A stretch of DNA of 64,000 bases from Paenibacillus roseus (GCF_016424485.1 NZ_JAELUP010000014.1:51633-115632), one strand, 5' to 3'; numbered from the stretch's first letter, positions 1 to 7,387 are shown. The notes: generated from the sequence alone by a model not told the origin. A program made the numbers and translations.

Positions 1-156
1 AACGGCCCAGTGGGCACGGTCGAGCTGGTGTTCTTGAAGCAATTTAATAAATTCGTTTCACTGGAGCGGACATATAGCACTTCTCCGGAGCCACCGGAAC
101 CTGAATCAAAAGGTAACCGAGTTCCTGACATGTATCGGAAGGGGAATACAGCATGA
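1..156 (+). CDS. dnaB: Replicative DNA helicase (DnaB-type), C-terminal end only
   Basis: Only the last 51 codons are in the window; the gene starts further left. The visible peptide has the pattern NGPVGTVELVFLKQFNKF, which matches the extreme C-terminus of DnaB-family replicative helicases (GPTGTVxLxF). DnaB unwinds the replication fork, and phages of this type carry their own copy in the early region. The gene overlaps the next start codon by 4 bases, so it is part of the same operon. Identity rests on this short tail, so confidence is moderate to good. Confidence 0.75.
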   Translation, partial: NGPVGTVELVFLKQFNKFVSLERTYSTSPEPPEPESKGNRVPDMYRKGNTA

Positions 157-281
157 AGAAGCAGCGATTTGACCCGCTTTTTCGTCAACGGCCATTTCAA
201 ATCATTAAGGATCAGGGGCGTATCCTTGGGGTGGTCATCACGTTACCAGACCGTCGTAAGAAGGAGAAAAAGCTGAAATGA
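153..281 (+). CDS. Small basic phage protein, 42 aa
   Basis: The ATG at 153 overlaps the helicase stop codon, and the stop codon overlaps the ATG of the RusA gene, so the gene is coupled on both sides. The product begins MKKQRFDPLFRQ and ends in a lysine/arginine-rich tail (RRKKEKKLK). No family is recognised. Tight coupling inside an early phage operon is the main support; the basic tail could suit nucleic acid contact. Confidence 0.6.
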   Translation: MKKQRFDPLFRQRPFQIIKDQGRILGVVITLPDRRKKEKKLK

Positions 282-697
282 TTCAATTCACAGTTTATGG
301 GGAGCCAGTTGCCCAAGGCCGTCCCCGTGCTTCGACCCAGGGTGGATTCGTCAGGATGTATGACCCGGCGAAATCGAGGGACTACAAGGATTATGTTCGG
401 ATTGCCGCTTCGGAGCATGCGCCGGCCAAACTGCTGGATGGGCCGCTGGCCATGATGGTGATTGCCTATCGGCCCATTCCAAAATCCTTTAGCAAGAAGA
501 AGGCGGCGGACGCAGAAGCTGGCCAGATTTATCCGGTATCCAAGCCGGACGCAGATAATTACCTCAAAGGCATCAAGGATGCGCTCAAGGGCATCATGTG
601 GGTGGACGATAGTCAGGTGGTCGATGCTTATGTCCGCAAGAGATATAGCTTTAAGCCTCGTATCGAGGTAACAATCAGACAAATTAAGGGAGCGTGA
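278..697 (+). CDS. rusA: RusA-family Holliday junction resolvase
   Basis: A 139-aa protein, the usual RusA length. RusA dimers cut four-way DNA junctions and are used by phages to process recombination or replication intermediates before packaging. The N-terminal strand GEPVAQGRPR and the core KPDADNYLKGIKDAL (residues 89-103) are typical. Asp91, Asp93 and Asp110/111 fit the metal-binding acidic set, and Lys97 or Lys100 fits the conserved lysine. The start overlaps the upstream stop (ATGA), and the gene belongs to the early replication block. Confidence 0.88.
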   Translation: MIQFTVYGEPVAQGRPRASTQGGFVRMYDPAKSRDYKDYVRIAASEHAPAKLLDGPLAMMVIAYRPIPKSFSKKKAADAEAGQIYPVSKPDADNYLKGIKDALKGIMWVDDSQVVDAYVRKRYSFKPRIEVTIRQIKGA

Positions 698-702
698 CAA
701 GT

Positions 703-1713
703 ATGAGTCACACAGAATTCAAGGCATTGCTTAAAAAAATTAACCTTAAGCCGAAAGGTGTTCAGGAAATCGTGCTGGAGATATCGGACGGAGCGCTAGC
801 CGGCAAGATTGATGTTCTTTCTGCGTTGATTGACGGCCGAGTGGCGATTGCTGTCGACTCCGAGATCGTGCGTTATAACGTGCAGATCAATGCTCGTACC
901 GAGCAGCCTATGAAGTCCTACAAGGTGGACGAGCGTGGTGTTGTATCCGAGGTTAAACCCCAGGGTGTTCAAGTCGAAATGGATCTGGATATCCCAATGG
1001 CTAAGGATCAAATTAAAGATGTGCCCGAGGAGATTAGCCGGGAGGTCGTGGATGAGTTTATTCTTTCTGGCCTTGCCCCGAGACCCGAAGGGCTGTGGTA
1101 TCCGATTCAAGAATGGATTGAGCGTTTGGCTGAAGGAGAAACGTATCTGCGTTTGGCCAATGAGGCAAAAATCAGCAGCGGTAAGATTGTCGATATCATT
1201 GATGAGTACCGGCAGTCGGTTGCCCCGCTGGCGGCCAAATGGGACGAGTGGCGGCAGAATGGCAAGCCAGTTTCAGAGGATGATGAGGACGTCGATAGCG
1301 AGGATCGGGACGATCAGGACGAAGAAGACGACACAGATTCGGATACTCTTCCGTCAGATTCGGATTCCCCGGAAGAGCAGCAGCCGGATGAAATGGATAT
1401 GGAAGATGACGGGGCAAGTACCAGCGGGTCGATTGACACGGTCGATGATTGGGAGCAGGAGCTTAAGGGAGAGAGTGCAGACAGCGCTGGCGGGCAGCCC
1501 GATGAAGCGGAGGACCTGGACACCTACATCCTTCGTGAGCGCCCGGTATTCGAGGATATTCCCTACGATTTTCCCGCGTTGTTGCAGCGTCGCAAGGGTG
1601 GAGAGACTTGGATGATCATTGCAGGATCATTGGGTATTAGCTCCGGCAAGTTATCTACTGCATGGAGACAGTACAAACAGCGTGTAGCCGACTCTATTGG
1701 TGGAGTTGCTTAA
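703..1713 (+). CDS. Hypothetical phage protein with a long acidic linker
   Basis: About 336 aa. I prefer ATG 703, which has AGGGAG about 10 bases upstream, over the in-frame GTG at 694. The N-terminal 90 residues look folded, with short strands ending near an RYNVQINA segment. Residues of roughly 190-260 are almost entirely Asp, Glu, Ser and Gln, a disordered acidic linker. The last 60 residues (YDFPALLQRRKGGETWMIIAGSL) look like a helix-turn-helix with a GISSGKLSTAWR recognition-helix pattern. Two other stretches (EWIERLAEGE, EAKISSGKIVDII) look like a related motif. Function is unknown; a DNA-binding adaptor is possible. Confidence 0.7.
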   Translation: MSHTEFKALLKKINLKPKGVQEIVLEISDGALAGKIDVLSALIDGRVAIAVDSEIVRYNVQINARTEQPMKSYKVDERGVVSEVKPQGVQVEMDLDIPMAKDQIKDVPEEISREVVDEFILSGLAPRPEGLWYPIQEWIERLAEGETYLRLANEAKISSGKIVDIIDEYRQSVAPLAAKWDEWRQNGKPVSEDDEDVDSEDRDDQDEEDDTDSDTLPSDSDSPEEQQPDEMDMEDDGASTSGSIDTVDDWEQELKGESADSAGGQPDEAEDLDTYILRERPVFEDIPYDFPALLQRRKGGETWMIIAGSLGISSGKLSTAWRQYKQRVADSIGGVA

Positions 1714-1728
1714 ATATCATTTGCAGGA

Positions 1729-1748
1729 GCACGGCCTTTGGGTCGTGC
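1729..1748 (+). other. Short intergenic hairpin
   Basis: GCACGGCC, a TTTG loop and GGTCGTGC pair over 8 bp (one G-U). No T-run follows, so it is not a standard terminator. It sits 5' of the GGAGGTG ribosome binding site of the next gene and may stabilise or insulate messages. Confidence 0.5.
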
Positions 1749-1770
1749 CTCTGCACTGGAGGTGTGACTA

Positions 1771-2985
1771 TTGTCGCAACGAGAGAATGGTTATAGTCCG
1801 GTTAAGACATTTTTCATGACACCGGATCAACTTACAGAATACAACAAGAGTGTCAAAGCAAAAGTTGATGGCCCTCAAATTACAAAGTGGAAGCGGACCA
1901 TGACCAGGGAGCAGTATCTTGCTGCTCGCCTTGTTGACACTAGCCACGATGATATTATGTTGAGCTATTTTAATAACGATCCCCTGGAGCTGCGCAAGCA
2001 ACTGCTGGAATGGGGCCTTGATAAAAAAACGGAGAAAAAGGAGCTGGAGCAGATGGCGCAAGCCAAAGTGGAACTGACGATTACCAAAGGGGAGTACCTA
2101 CAGCGCCGTCTCAACGGCGAGAAGCGGAGTGGAATTCTTCGCTCACTGGGGGTATCCCCACCGAAATTTTACGAGTTACTGGACAAGTGGGGTATTCGTG
2201 AGATGGATGCGGAGGGGCGGGCTCTTGAGCTCATGGCTCCAACTGCACCAGCTCCAGAAGCACAAGAGCCGGTTCCGGTACCCAGCGAAGTCGAACAACG
2301 ACTTGCTGAGCAACTGGAACATAAGGCAGAGGCGCGTGGGCTGCTTGCTCTCAATGCTCAGAACAACGCTGCTCAGCAAGAGGCCGGCGCCGAAATCCTT
2401 CAACGTATGCAGGAGAGGGCAGCAGTAGCAGCGCAGGCGCGGGAGAACTCCGAGCTGCATGCAGAGGTTCAAAAGTGGAAGGGAGTAGCAGAGGATTGGA
2501 AAGAGACTGTGGCCCAAGTATCCAATACTAATATGGAGTTGGAGCAGCAGATTGAAACTCAGCGTCAGGAGTTGCATGACCGTAACAGTAAAATTGCTGA
2601 TCTTCAGGCGGCGGCCGATCGTGTAACAGTTCTTGAAGCGGAGCGGGACATGCTGATGCAAACAATTGAGCTGGCCGCAATCCAGGAGACTGGCATGATA
2701 TCTTTCAATATTCCAATCCAGTCGGCTACGGTAGCCAATGCGGAACGAACCCGTATCTACACTGCTATTGAGGCGCTCGATACCGATATGGAGGCGGTCG
2801 ACATCGACCGAGGACGCGTCATGCGGGAATTGTTCGATCTGCTCCAGAGCGTGGTCAATTTTGTAACAGCGGATTTAGAGGAATTGCATCCGGGGCAGGC
2901 AGCGGAAAGTTTTATTCATCAGTTCTTCGCATTTCATAACGAGCGCCATTTGGATACCCTTGCGGTTCAGCAGGAGGTGGTCTGA
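1771..2985 (+). CDS. Phage protein with duplicated HTH-like module and long coiled coil
   Basis: 404 aa, TTG start behind GGAGGTG. Two related modules occur near the N-terminus: MTREQYLAARLVD ending LLEWGL (about residues 45-88), and ITKGEYLQRRLNGEKRSG ending LLDKWGI (about residues 104-142). The second has a helix-turn-helix look (ILRSLGVSPPKFYELL). A Pro/Ala linker follows, then a coiled coil rich in Gln, Glu and Ala (about residues 185-300). The C-terminal part is helical. No named family is recognised; it may be an elongated DNA-associated phage protein. Confidence 0.7.
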   Translation: MSQRENGYSPVKTFFMTPDQLTEYNKSVKAKVDGPQITKWKRTMTREQYLAARLVDTSHDDIMLSYFNNDPLELRKQLLEWGLDKKTEKKELEQMAQAKVELTITKGEYLQRRLNGEKRSGILRSLGVSPPKFYELLDKWGIREMDAEGRALELMAPTAPAPEAQEPVPVPSEVEQRLAEQLEHKAEARGLLALNAQNNAAQQEAGAEILQRMQERAAVAAQARENSELHAEVQKWKGVAEDWKETVAQVSNTNMELEQQIETQRQELHDRNSKIADLQAAADRVTVLEAERDMLMQTIELAAIQETGMISFNIPIQSATVANAERTRIYTAIEALDTDMEAVDIDRGRVMRELFDLLQSVVNFVTADLEELHPGQAAESFIHQFFAFHNERHLDTLAVQQEVV

Positions 2986-3206
2986 TGCGGAATACCTTAG
3001 GAGATTTGAATAATCATTTGTTCGCGCAGTTGGAAAGGCTCGGCGATGAGGAACTGACAGGGGAAAAGCTTGAGGCCGAAATTAACCGTGCCCGTGCTGT
3101 CATGGGGGTTGCGTCTAAAATTATTGATACCGGTGCTTTGGTTATGAAGGATTGTTCACAAAGAAACAAAAAGATTTTATCGAAAAAAATGTTGAAGGCC
3201 GCTTGA
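2985..3206 (+). CDS. Small helical phage protein, tail apparently replaced by HNH gene
   Basis: 73 aa, starting on the ATG that overlaps the upstream stop. The body (LTGEKLEAEINRARAVMGVASKIIDTGALVM) is a helical pattern common to small early phage proteins. After VMK the sequence turns into low-complexity lysine-rich residues, because the reading frame now runs through the start of the HNH gene. The original C-terminus was probably lost when the HNH gene arrived; this is inference. Confidence 0.6.
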   Translation: MRNTLGDLNNHLFAQLERLGDEELTGEKLEAEINRARAVMGVASKIIDTGALVMKDCSQRNKKILSKKMLKAA

Positions 3207-3754
3207 ATCAAGAACTCGCCGAACTTGTCAATGAAAAGTTCGGCCTGCAGATCACGGCTAAGCAAATGAATACGTATAAAAAAAATCATGGCTTGGTCGG
3301 CGAAGTAGATTGTCGATTCCAGAAAGGGAGCACTCCGGCAAACAAGGGGACAAAGGGATTGTACAATGTCGGCGGTAATCGGACTTCATTTAAACCGGGT
3401 CAACGCGCTTTAAATTACAAGCCTGTGGGCAGTGAGCGGATCGATGAAGATGGTTACATCTTAATTAAAGTATCCGATGATGGACCTTGGCATAAACGGT
3501 GGAGACATAAGCACAAAGTGGTCTGGGAATCCGAGTATGGTCCATTACCGAAAGGTCATGCAATTATCTTTGCAGACCAAAACAAGTGCAATATGAATCT
3601 GGATAATTTGATATTGGTATCCCGTAGTCAACTCGGAATTATGAATAGGAATGGTCTGATTCGAAATGATGCCGATCTAACGAAGACCGGTATAATTATG
3701 GCCGACATTTATCGGAAAATCGGTGAAAGGAAGCGAGGGAGCAAGAAAAAATGA
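3152..3754 (+). CDS. HNH homing-type endonuclease
   Basis: 200 aa from TTG 3152. The N-terminal 45 residues (FTKKQKDFIEKNVEGR) form the small DNA-binding domain found in phage HNH enzymes. The linker FQKGSTPANKGTKG, the strand RIDEDGYILIKV and the core KHKVVWESEYGPLPKGH, ADQNKCNMNLDNLILVSR follow in the standard order. His and Asn residues of the beta-beta-alpha metal fold are present. Such enzymes are selfish or act in phage packaging and recombination. It overlaps the preceding gene by 55 bases, consistent with insertion into that gene's 3' end. Confidence 0.85.
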   Translation: MFTKKQKDFIEKNVEGRLNQELAELVNEKFGLQITAKQMNTYKKNHGLVGEVDCRFQKGSTPANKGTKGLYNVGGNRTSFKPGQRALNYKPVGSERIDEDGYILIKVSDDGPWHKRWRHKHKVVWESEYGPLPKGHAIIFADQNKCNMNLDNLILVSRSQLGIMNRNGLIRNDADLTKTGIIMADIYRKIGERKRGSKKK

Positions 3755-4149
3755 TCGATAATTATCCTATTCCAACAAGCTGCTCCTACTGCAGCAACGA
3801 GGTTATTTATACCAGCAACGCGGTCATCTACGGCCGCGAATATGGGAACGGCCGTTGCTACAAATGTACGGGTTGTGATGCTTACGTCGGAGTGCATACA
3901 GGCACAAACATTCCGCTGGGCCGTCTGGCCAACCGGGAATTGAGGGAACTGAAGAAGGATTGTCATGCTTTATTCGATCCGGTTTGGAAGCAGAACAAGA
4001 ACATCAAACGGGAGCATGCGTACGGACGCCTGGCTAATGTGCTGGGCATTCCTCATGGCGAATGCCACTTTGGTTGGTTTGATAGAGATATGCTTCACCA
4101 GGCGTTGACCATCCTTCGTCAACCAGACTGGTACAAGGGGGTGAGTTAG
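3751..4149 (+). CDS. Zinc-finger-containing phage protein (DUF3268-like)
   Basis: 132 aa; the start overlaps the HNH stop. Cysteine pairs CSYC (residues 9-12) and CYKCTGC (residues 34-40), together with a following acidic/aromatic helix region and conserved HGECHFGWFD near the C-terminus, match the phage zinc-finger domain annotated as DUF3268. The role in the cell is not established. The zinc ribbon suggests nucleic acid or protein binding in early phage metabolism. Confidence 0.7.
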   Translation: MIDNYPIPTSCSYCSNEVIYTSNAVIYGREYGNGRCYKCTGCDAYVGVHTGTNIPLGRLANRELRELKKDCHALFDPVWKQNKNIKREHAYGRLANVLGIPHGECHFGWFDRDMLHQALTILRQPDWYKGVS

Positions 4150-4151
4150 CG

Positions 4152-4275
4152 GTGACCAAGAAGGAAGCCTCCCATCCCTGACCCTTCGTGCCTTTTCTGC
4201 CGGGGTACCGGGTACTTCGGCAGCAGAGAAGTTTATGAGTGCTATTGCATAGCAGAGGCAGGGAAGGAGGCATAG
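4152..4275 (+). pseudogene. Small zinc-finger protein split by a +1 frame change
   Basis: GTG 4152 follows a good GGGGGTGAG site and encodes MTKKEASHP, then hits TGA at 4179. One base later in frame, translation continues as DPSCLFCRGTGYFGSREVY and then ECYCIAEAGKEA, stopping at 4275. It has two CxxC-type pairs plus a CRGTG motif, which looks like a real zinc finger. The frame change at CCC-TGA-C could be a base insertion or a programmed +1 slip. Joined, the protein would be about 40 aa. Confidence 0.45.
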
Positions 4276-4276
4276 T

Positions 4277-4831
4277 GTGTCGATAGATCGCCTGAAAGAA
4301 TACAAGTACAAGGCAGCCCGTATTAAAGTCCTATCGAATTATTATAATGGCAACGGGGTCGTTTCCAAGCCATTCCGAGAGGATGACGAGCTACAGCGGA
4401 TGCATAGCAAATGGCGCGTGGAGCCTGATTACCTGACAGAAGAAGACAAGCAACTGGTGAAGACAGCAAGGGAATACCTCATAGGTAATCCGACAGGAAC
4501 GTTTAACCAGCTTGCTGCCGTGCCAAAATTCGGGATTGATTCAATAGACACTCAACGGCTGCAGGAATTACGAAAAAAAGTTAAACGGGTTATCGCTGAT
4601 CGGAACCAAAGTAAAAACGATATCGATACAGTACTTGATAGAGTATCGGAGCTGCAAGAGCTCAAAGCCGAAATGAAGCGAATGGATCTTGCATTAGAAG
4701 CTTTGGCCAGTATTAAGTCAGCGTATACCGAAGTGTTGCGACTTCGGTATATAGAGGGCTTGCCGGTAAACGAAATCGCACAAAAGATGTTCATAAATCG
4801 GAGGACGGCACATTGGCAAATGAGATTGTAA
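4277..4831 (+). CDS. Sigma-70 region 4-like phage regulator
   Basis: 184 aa, GTG start 6 bases after AAGGAGG. The long helical middle (SELQELKAEMKRMDLALEAL) leads to a C-terminal region-4-like helix-turn-helix: VLRLRYIEGLPVNEIAQKM followed by INRRTAHW. This arrangement is typical of phage RinA/ArpU/sigma-like transcription regulators. It probably acts on a phage promoter in the middle or late programme, but the target cannot be read here. It overlaps the next gene by 19 bases. Confidence 0.7.
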   Translation: MSIDRLKEYKYKAARIKVLSNYYNGNGVVSKPFREDDELQRMHSKWRVEPDYLTEEDKQLVKTAREYLIGNPTGTFNQLAAVPKFGIDSIDTQRLQELRKKVKRVIADRNQSKNDIDTVLDRVSELQELKAEMKRMDLALEALASIKSAYTEVLRLRYIEGLPVNEIAQKMFINRRTAHWQMRL

Positions 4832-5181
4832 ATAAGGAGCAGTTACACGCTTTGTTCCTATCCGGCATGCCGCTTAAGGAGATTGCAAAACGGATGAATA
4901 GCAAGCCCGGCAGCATCCGGACGATGATATACCATGAGAGGCAGCGCAACCCGTACGAGTGGCCACACCGGATTCACTATCCGGGCAAGCCGAAAGAGCT
5001 GCCATTAATGATGCACAGCTACGAGTGTACTGAATGCGCAACTCGGTTTGCCGTTGAGGATTACGAGGACGTCGACCATTCTGCTACAGTCTGCCCGATT
5101 TGTCAAAGTAATCAGCACCTGCAGGATGGCAATTACGGGCGGTTCATCCCCACTTCGGTGACCAGGAGGGCAGAGGCTTAA
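4813..5181 (+). CDS. HTH plus zinc-ribbon phage protein
   Basis: 122 aa from TTG 4813. The N-terminal 45 residues contain a helix-turn-helix (LHALFLSGMPLKEIAKRM, NSKPGSIRTMIY). The C-terminal half has a zinc ribbon with CTEC (near residue 72) and CPIC (near residue 94). A DNA-binding adaptor is the natural reading; no specific family is recognised. The stop overlaps the next start (TAATG). Confidence 0.65.
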   Translation: MANEIVNKEQLHALFLSGMPLKEIAKRMNSKPGSIRTMIYHERQRNPYEWPHRIHYPGKPKELPLMMHSYECTECATRFAVEDYEDVDHSATVCPICQSNQHLQDGNYGRFIPTSVTRRAEA

Positions 5182-5687
5182 TGGAATTATTAACTCCTAT
5201 TAAGACGATTACCGTGTGGCAGCCTTGGGCAACATTGATTGCGTTGCAGCTCAAACTGCTGGAGACAAGAGGCTGGGCAACGAAGCACCGCGGTCCGCTG
5301 GCTATCCATGCTGCACAAAAGATTGACCGGGAGGCCTGTGAGCGGGAGCCGATCAAGTCCGCGTTGGCCAAATACGGTTACACGGTGGACAATCTTCCAA
5401 CCGGTTCAATTGTGGCCATAGCAAATTTGTCGGAATGTTATCAAATAGAAAGGCCTACACCGGAACAGATCGATGGTGGACCGATTTGGCTAAAAGCATC
5501 TGCAGGTGGAAGCAAAGGATGGGCCGGGAAATTCCCGGATGAATATTATTTTGGAGATTATTCCGCCGGTCGTTTTGCGTGGGAGCTAACCAACGTTCAG
5601 CAGCTCAAAGAGCCGATTCCGGCGAAGGGGCAGCAGGGATTGTGGAACTGGAACCATCGGCACCGATTACCAGCTATAGGGGAGTAA
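5181..5687 (+). CDS. ASCH-domain protein
   Basis: 168 aa. The opening ITVWQPWATLI, the KLLETRGWATKHRGPLAIHA segment and GSIVAIANLSEC are hallmark stretches of the ASCH beta-barrel, related to PUA RNA-binding domains. The C-terminal GRFAWELTNVQQL completes the fold. ASCH proteins bind RNA or modified nucleosides, and some have hydrolase activity. In phages they are common middle genes of uncertain role. The start overlaps the upstream stop. Confidence 0.82.
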   Translation: MELLTPIKTITVWQPWATLIALQLKLLETRGWATKHRGPLAIHAAQKIDREACEREPIKSALAKYGYTVDNLPTGSIVAIANLSECYQIERPTPEQIDGGPIWLKASAGGSKGWAGKFPDEYYFGDYSAGRFAWELTNVQQLKEPIPAKGQQGLWNWNHRHRLPAIGE

Positions 5688-5718
5688 CCCCCTAATCAAA
5701 TAAAAGGGAGCGATTAAT

Positions 5719-6114
5719 ATGAAATCGAAAAGGGACCGTCGTTATACTTGCCATTTAACAAAAGAAGGTGTGTCTGCGCTCCTTAGAGAGAAAGAAACGA
5801 TCCTCAGAGAGAAGCTTCCATGGGCTAAAGAACTGGTTAGTAAAGAACCTGACCGCCAGCAATACATTAACATCAAGCAGGGACTTTTGAAACGTATTCT
5901 TAAAATCAACCAGATGCTCAATTACAACTCAAACAAGACCTATGAAAGCATTCCAAGGAAACGTCTTGATCTAGTCGGTGCTATCGGCTCCGTTACACGC
6001 CGAATAGAGATACTGGATGCGTTTGAAGACAGAGGAGAAGTAGAAGTGCGGGTGCGCGATAGCATGGGGAATGAGTATTGGACAGAACTGGATGATGATA
6101 TTTCATTAGATTAG
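5719..6114 (+). CDS. Hypothetical protein, possibly GreA-like
   Basis: 131 aa with AAGGGAG upstream. The opening YTCHLTKEGVSALLREKETI plus about 45 helical residues recalls the coiled-coil hairpin of GreA/GreB transcript cleavage factors. The second half (RKRLDLVGAIGSVTRRIEIL, EVEVRV) is strand-rich, as in their C-terminal domain. The match is at pattern level only, and the acidic tip residues of GreA are not obvious. If correct, it would act on RNA polymerase. Confidence 0.4.
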   Translation: MKSKRDRRYTCHLTKEGVSALLREKETILREKLPWAKELVSKEPDRQQYINIKQGLLKRILKINQMLNYNSNKTYESIPRKRLDLVGAIGSVTRRIEILDAFEDRGEVEVRVRDSMGNEYWTELDDDISLD

Positions 6115-6130
6115 GGGAGGGTGGTAGAGC

Positions 6131-6439
6131 ATGAATATTGAGGAATGTATTGATTTTCTAGGTTACAGACTCGACAGGATCGACCAGCCAATGGTTGATC
6201 TAACCGTGCCCGTCATCAACGGCATAATTGCTACGTCTAACGGCTTGCAAATTAATCGCAATCGGTTAGCTAAAATGGCACTACCGGACGAACAATTGGA
6301 GCAAGTCCAGCGGGTATGGCGGGTCGGTATATGGGACCACACCAACGCCCGCGGGATTTCTATATTTGAGGATAAGACACTGATTGGAGCGCTGAAGCAA
6401 GCAGTTGCTCAAGTCAAGCTCTGGAGCAGCGCGAAATGA
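6131..6439 (+). CDS. Hypothetical phage protein, 102 aa
   Basis: Strong GGGGAGGG upstream. The product is mixed alpha/beta (MNIEECIDFLGYRLDRID, LQINRNRLAKMALP) with no recognised motif. It lies between the GreA-like gene and small middle genes, and its stop overlaps an out-of-frame ATG. Coding status is supported by spacing and codon pattern. Confidence 0.6.
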   Translation: MNIEECIDFLGYRLDRIDQPMVDLTVPVINGIIATSNGLQINRNRLAKMALPDEQLEQVQRVWRVGIWDHTNARGISIFEDKTLIGALKQAVAQVKLWSSAK

Positions 6440-6457
6440 ATCCGCCGCCGAAGCTTT

Positions 6458-6550
6458 ATGCGGACGGTCGTCACCGAGGAACATGCTCGCGAATATTGGA
6501 AGCAATTCTTCAAGCAAATGAGCAAAAAGAGATTGGGAGAGGAGCAATGA
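6458..6550 (+). CDS. Small charged phage peptide, 30 aa
   Basis: ATG 6458 encodes MRTVVTEEHAREYWKQFF, then QMSKKRLGEEQ, ending at a TGA that overlaps the next ATG (ATGA). The amphipathic composition and the coupling to the next gene favour a real gene over the longer alternative frame starting at 6436. No clear ribosome binding site is present, so confidence is limited. Confidence 0.4.
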   Translation: MRTVVTEEHAREYWKQFFKQMSKKRLGEEQ

Positions 6551-6729
6551 AAATGGGTATGAGTCCTATGCAAGAACTGGCAAACATTTCGAACAGGCTC
6601 CCAGTCGATGTTTTACAAGACATTAATCAGCGGATAGGGGACTGGCTGGCCACTGGAGGCAAGGAAACGGATGCTTACATTGAGCAGCAGTTGCGGTATG
6701 CGAAGAACGTAATAGAAGCTATAAAATAG
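6547..6729 (+). CDS. DUF6877-like small phage protein
   Basis: 60 aa. I chose ATG 6547 because GGGAGAGGAG lies just upstream; the frame is open back to 6436, but that part does not look conserved. The product (MSPMQELANISNRLPVDV, INQRIGDWLATGG, QQLRYAKNV) matches a recurring small phage protein in Firmicutes annotated as DUF6877. Function is unknown. Confidence 0.65.
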   Translation: MKMGMSPMQELANISNRLPVDVLQDINQRIGDWLATGGKETDAYIEQQLRYAKNVIEAIK

Positions 6730-6734
6730 AATAA

Positions 6735-6764
6735 TCCCCCGCACCTTGGCCGGACCGCGGGGGA
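6735..6764 (+). other. GC-rich hairpin between middle genes
   Basis: TCCCCCGC and GCGGGGGA form a perfect 8-bp stem around a 14-nt loop. No T-run follows. It separates the DUF6877-like gene from the ArpU-type gene and may act as an mRNA-stabilising or processing element. Confidence 0.5.
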
Positions 6765-6821
6765 CATGGACTTTCAGGCAGCCCTTCACTGCAATTATAT
6801 CATTGGGAAGCGGTGAGGGGA

Positions 6822-7265
6822 ATGACTGAACAACTAGCTTTAAACATTTACAAAGTAGATGAGGAAGCAACGAGAGCGGCAGTGGAGAAGTATCTGCTGC
6901 AAGCGCGTGAATATAAGGTAACGGAATACATCCCTCTGGAGACAAGCGTTACTGCATCGTACAGCGATATGCCGCGTAGTTTCACTGGTCTGACGAGTGA
7001 TCAGACGGCCAAGATTGCGCTGGCCAACACGGACGAGCCCGAACGCCGAAGAAAGCATATTGAACGAGCAGAGCGAGCTGTCAGCAGGCTTGGCAAACGC
7101 CAACAGCAACTCATTCAAATTCGGTACATGGAAGATGATGATGTTATGGACTACGATGCTGCGCAGGAGCTTGGATTCAGTGATCGACATTACCGCCGGA
7201 TCAAGTCAGTAGCAATCTATAGGCTGGCCACGATGCTTGGATTGCTGGTGTTACATGACGATTAA
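6822..7265 (+). CDS. ArpU-family phage late transcription regulator
   Basis: 147 aa from ATG 6822 (an in-frame GTG lies at 6813). The pattern VDEEATRAAVEKYLLQARE at the N-terminus, then IERAERAVSRLGKRQQQLI, IRYMEDDDVMDYDAAQELG and FSDRHYRRIKSVAIYRLA is that of ArpU/RinA-like phage regulators, whose C-terminus resembles sigma-70 region 4. These proteins turn on phage late genes. The gene is followed at once by a phased TGTCCG repeat array and an extended -10 promoter, a likely target (inference). Confidence 0.82.
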   Translation: MTEQLALNIYKVDEEATRAAVEKYLLQAREYKVTEYIPLETSVTASYSDMPRSFTGLTSDQTAKIALANTDEPERRRKHIERAERAVSRLGKRQQQLIQIRYMEDDDVMDYDAAQELGFSDRHYRRIKSVAIYRLATMLGLLVLHDD

Positions 7266-7269
7266 ATCA

Positions 7270-7319
7270 TGTCCGCTTTATGTCCGTATTTTGGCCGAAA
7301 AATGTCCGGTATTTGTCCG
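7270..7319 (+). promoter_or_regulatory. Five hexamer repeats at exact 11-bp spacing
   Basis: TGTCCG occurs at 7270, 7281, 7303 and 7314, and TGGCCG at 7292, so five sites are spaced exactly 11 bp apart. They would lie on one face of the helix. They start 4 bases after the ArpU-type stop codon and end about 20 bp before an extended -10 element, the expected place for an activator of a late promoter. Confidence 0.75.
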
Positions 7320-7337
7320 TTTTCTTGGAATAGAGCG

Positions 7338-7346
7338 TGTTATATT
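7338..7346 (+). promoter_or_regulatory. Extended -10 of putative late promoter
   Basis: TGTTATATT gives TG-N-TATATT. The -35 position (about 7318-7323) overlaps the last TGTCCG repeat and has no good TTGACA, as expected for an activator-dependent promoter. It would drive the packaging and head genes, provided that RNA polymerase passes the terminators at 7388 and 7717. Confidence 0.5.
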
Positions 7347-7387
7347 AGTAATGTGCCAATTGAGGTCAACCATCTCCCCTCATACAT

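Noticed and set aside
935..1615. A 226-codon + frame within the acidic protein gene
   Set aside because: It is a shifted shadow of the Asp/Glu-rich coding region, seen as Arg/Met/Ile-rich sequence.
5719..6114. Firm GreA assignment
   Set aside because: The helical hairpin pattern is suggestive only; the conserved acidic tip is not visible, so it is kept as a low-confidence alternative.
6436..6546. N-terminal extension of the DUF6877-like protein
   Set aside because: A strong ribosome binding site precedes ATG 6547, and another coupled small frame uses the same stretch.
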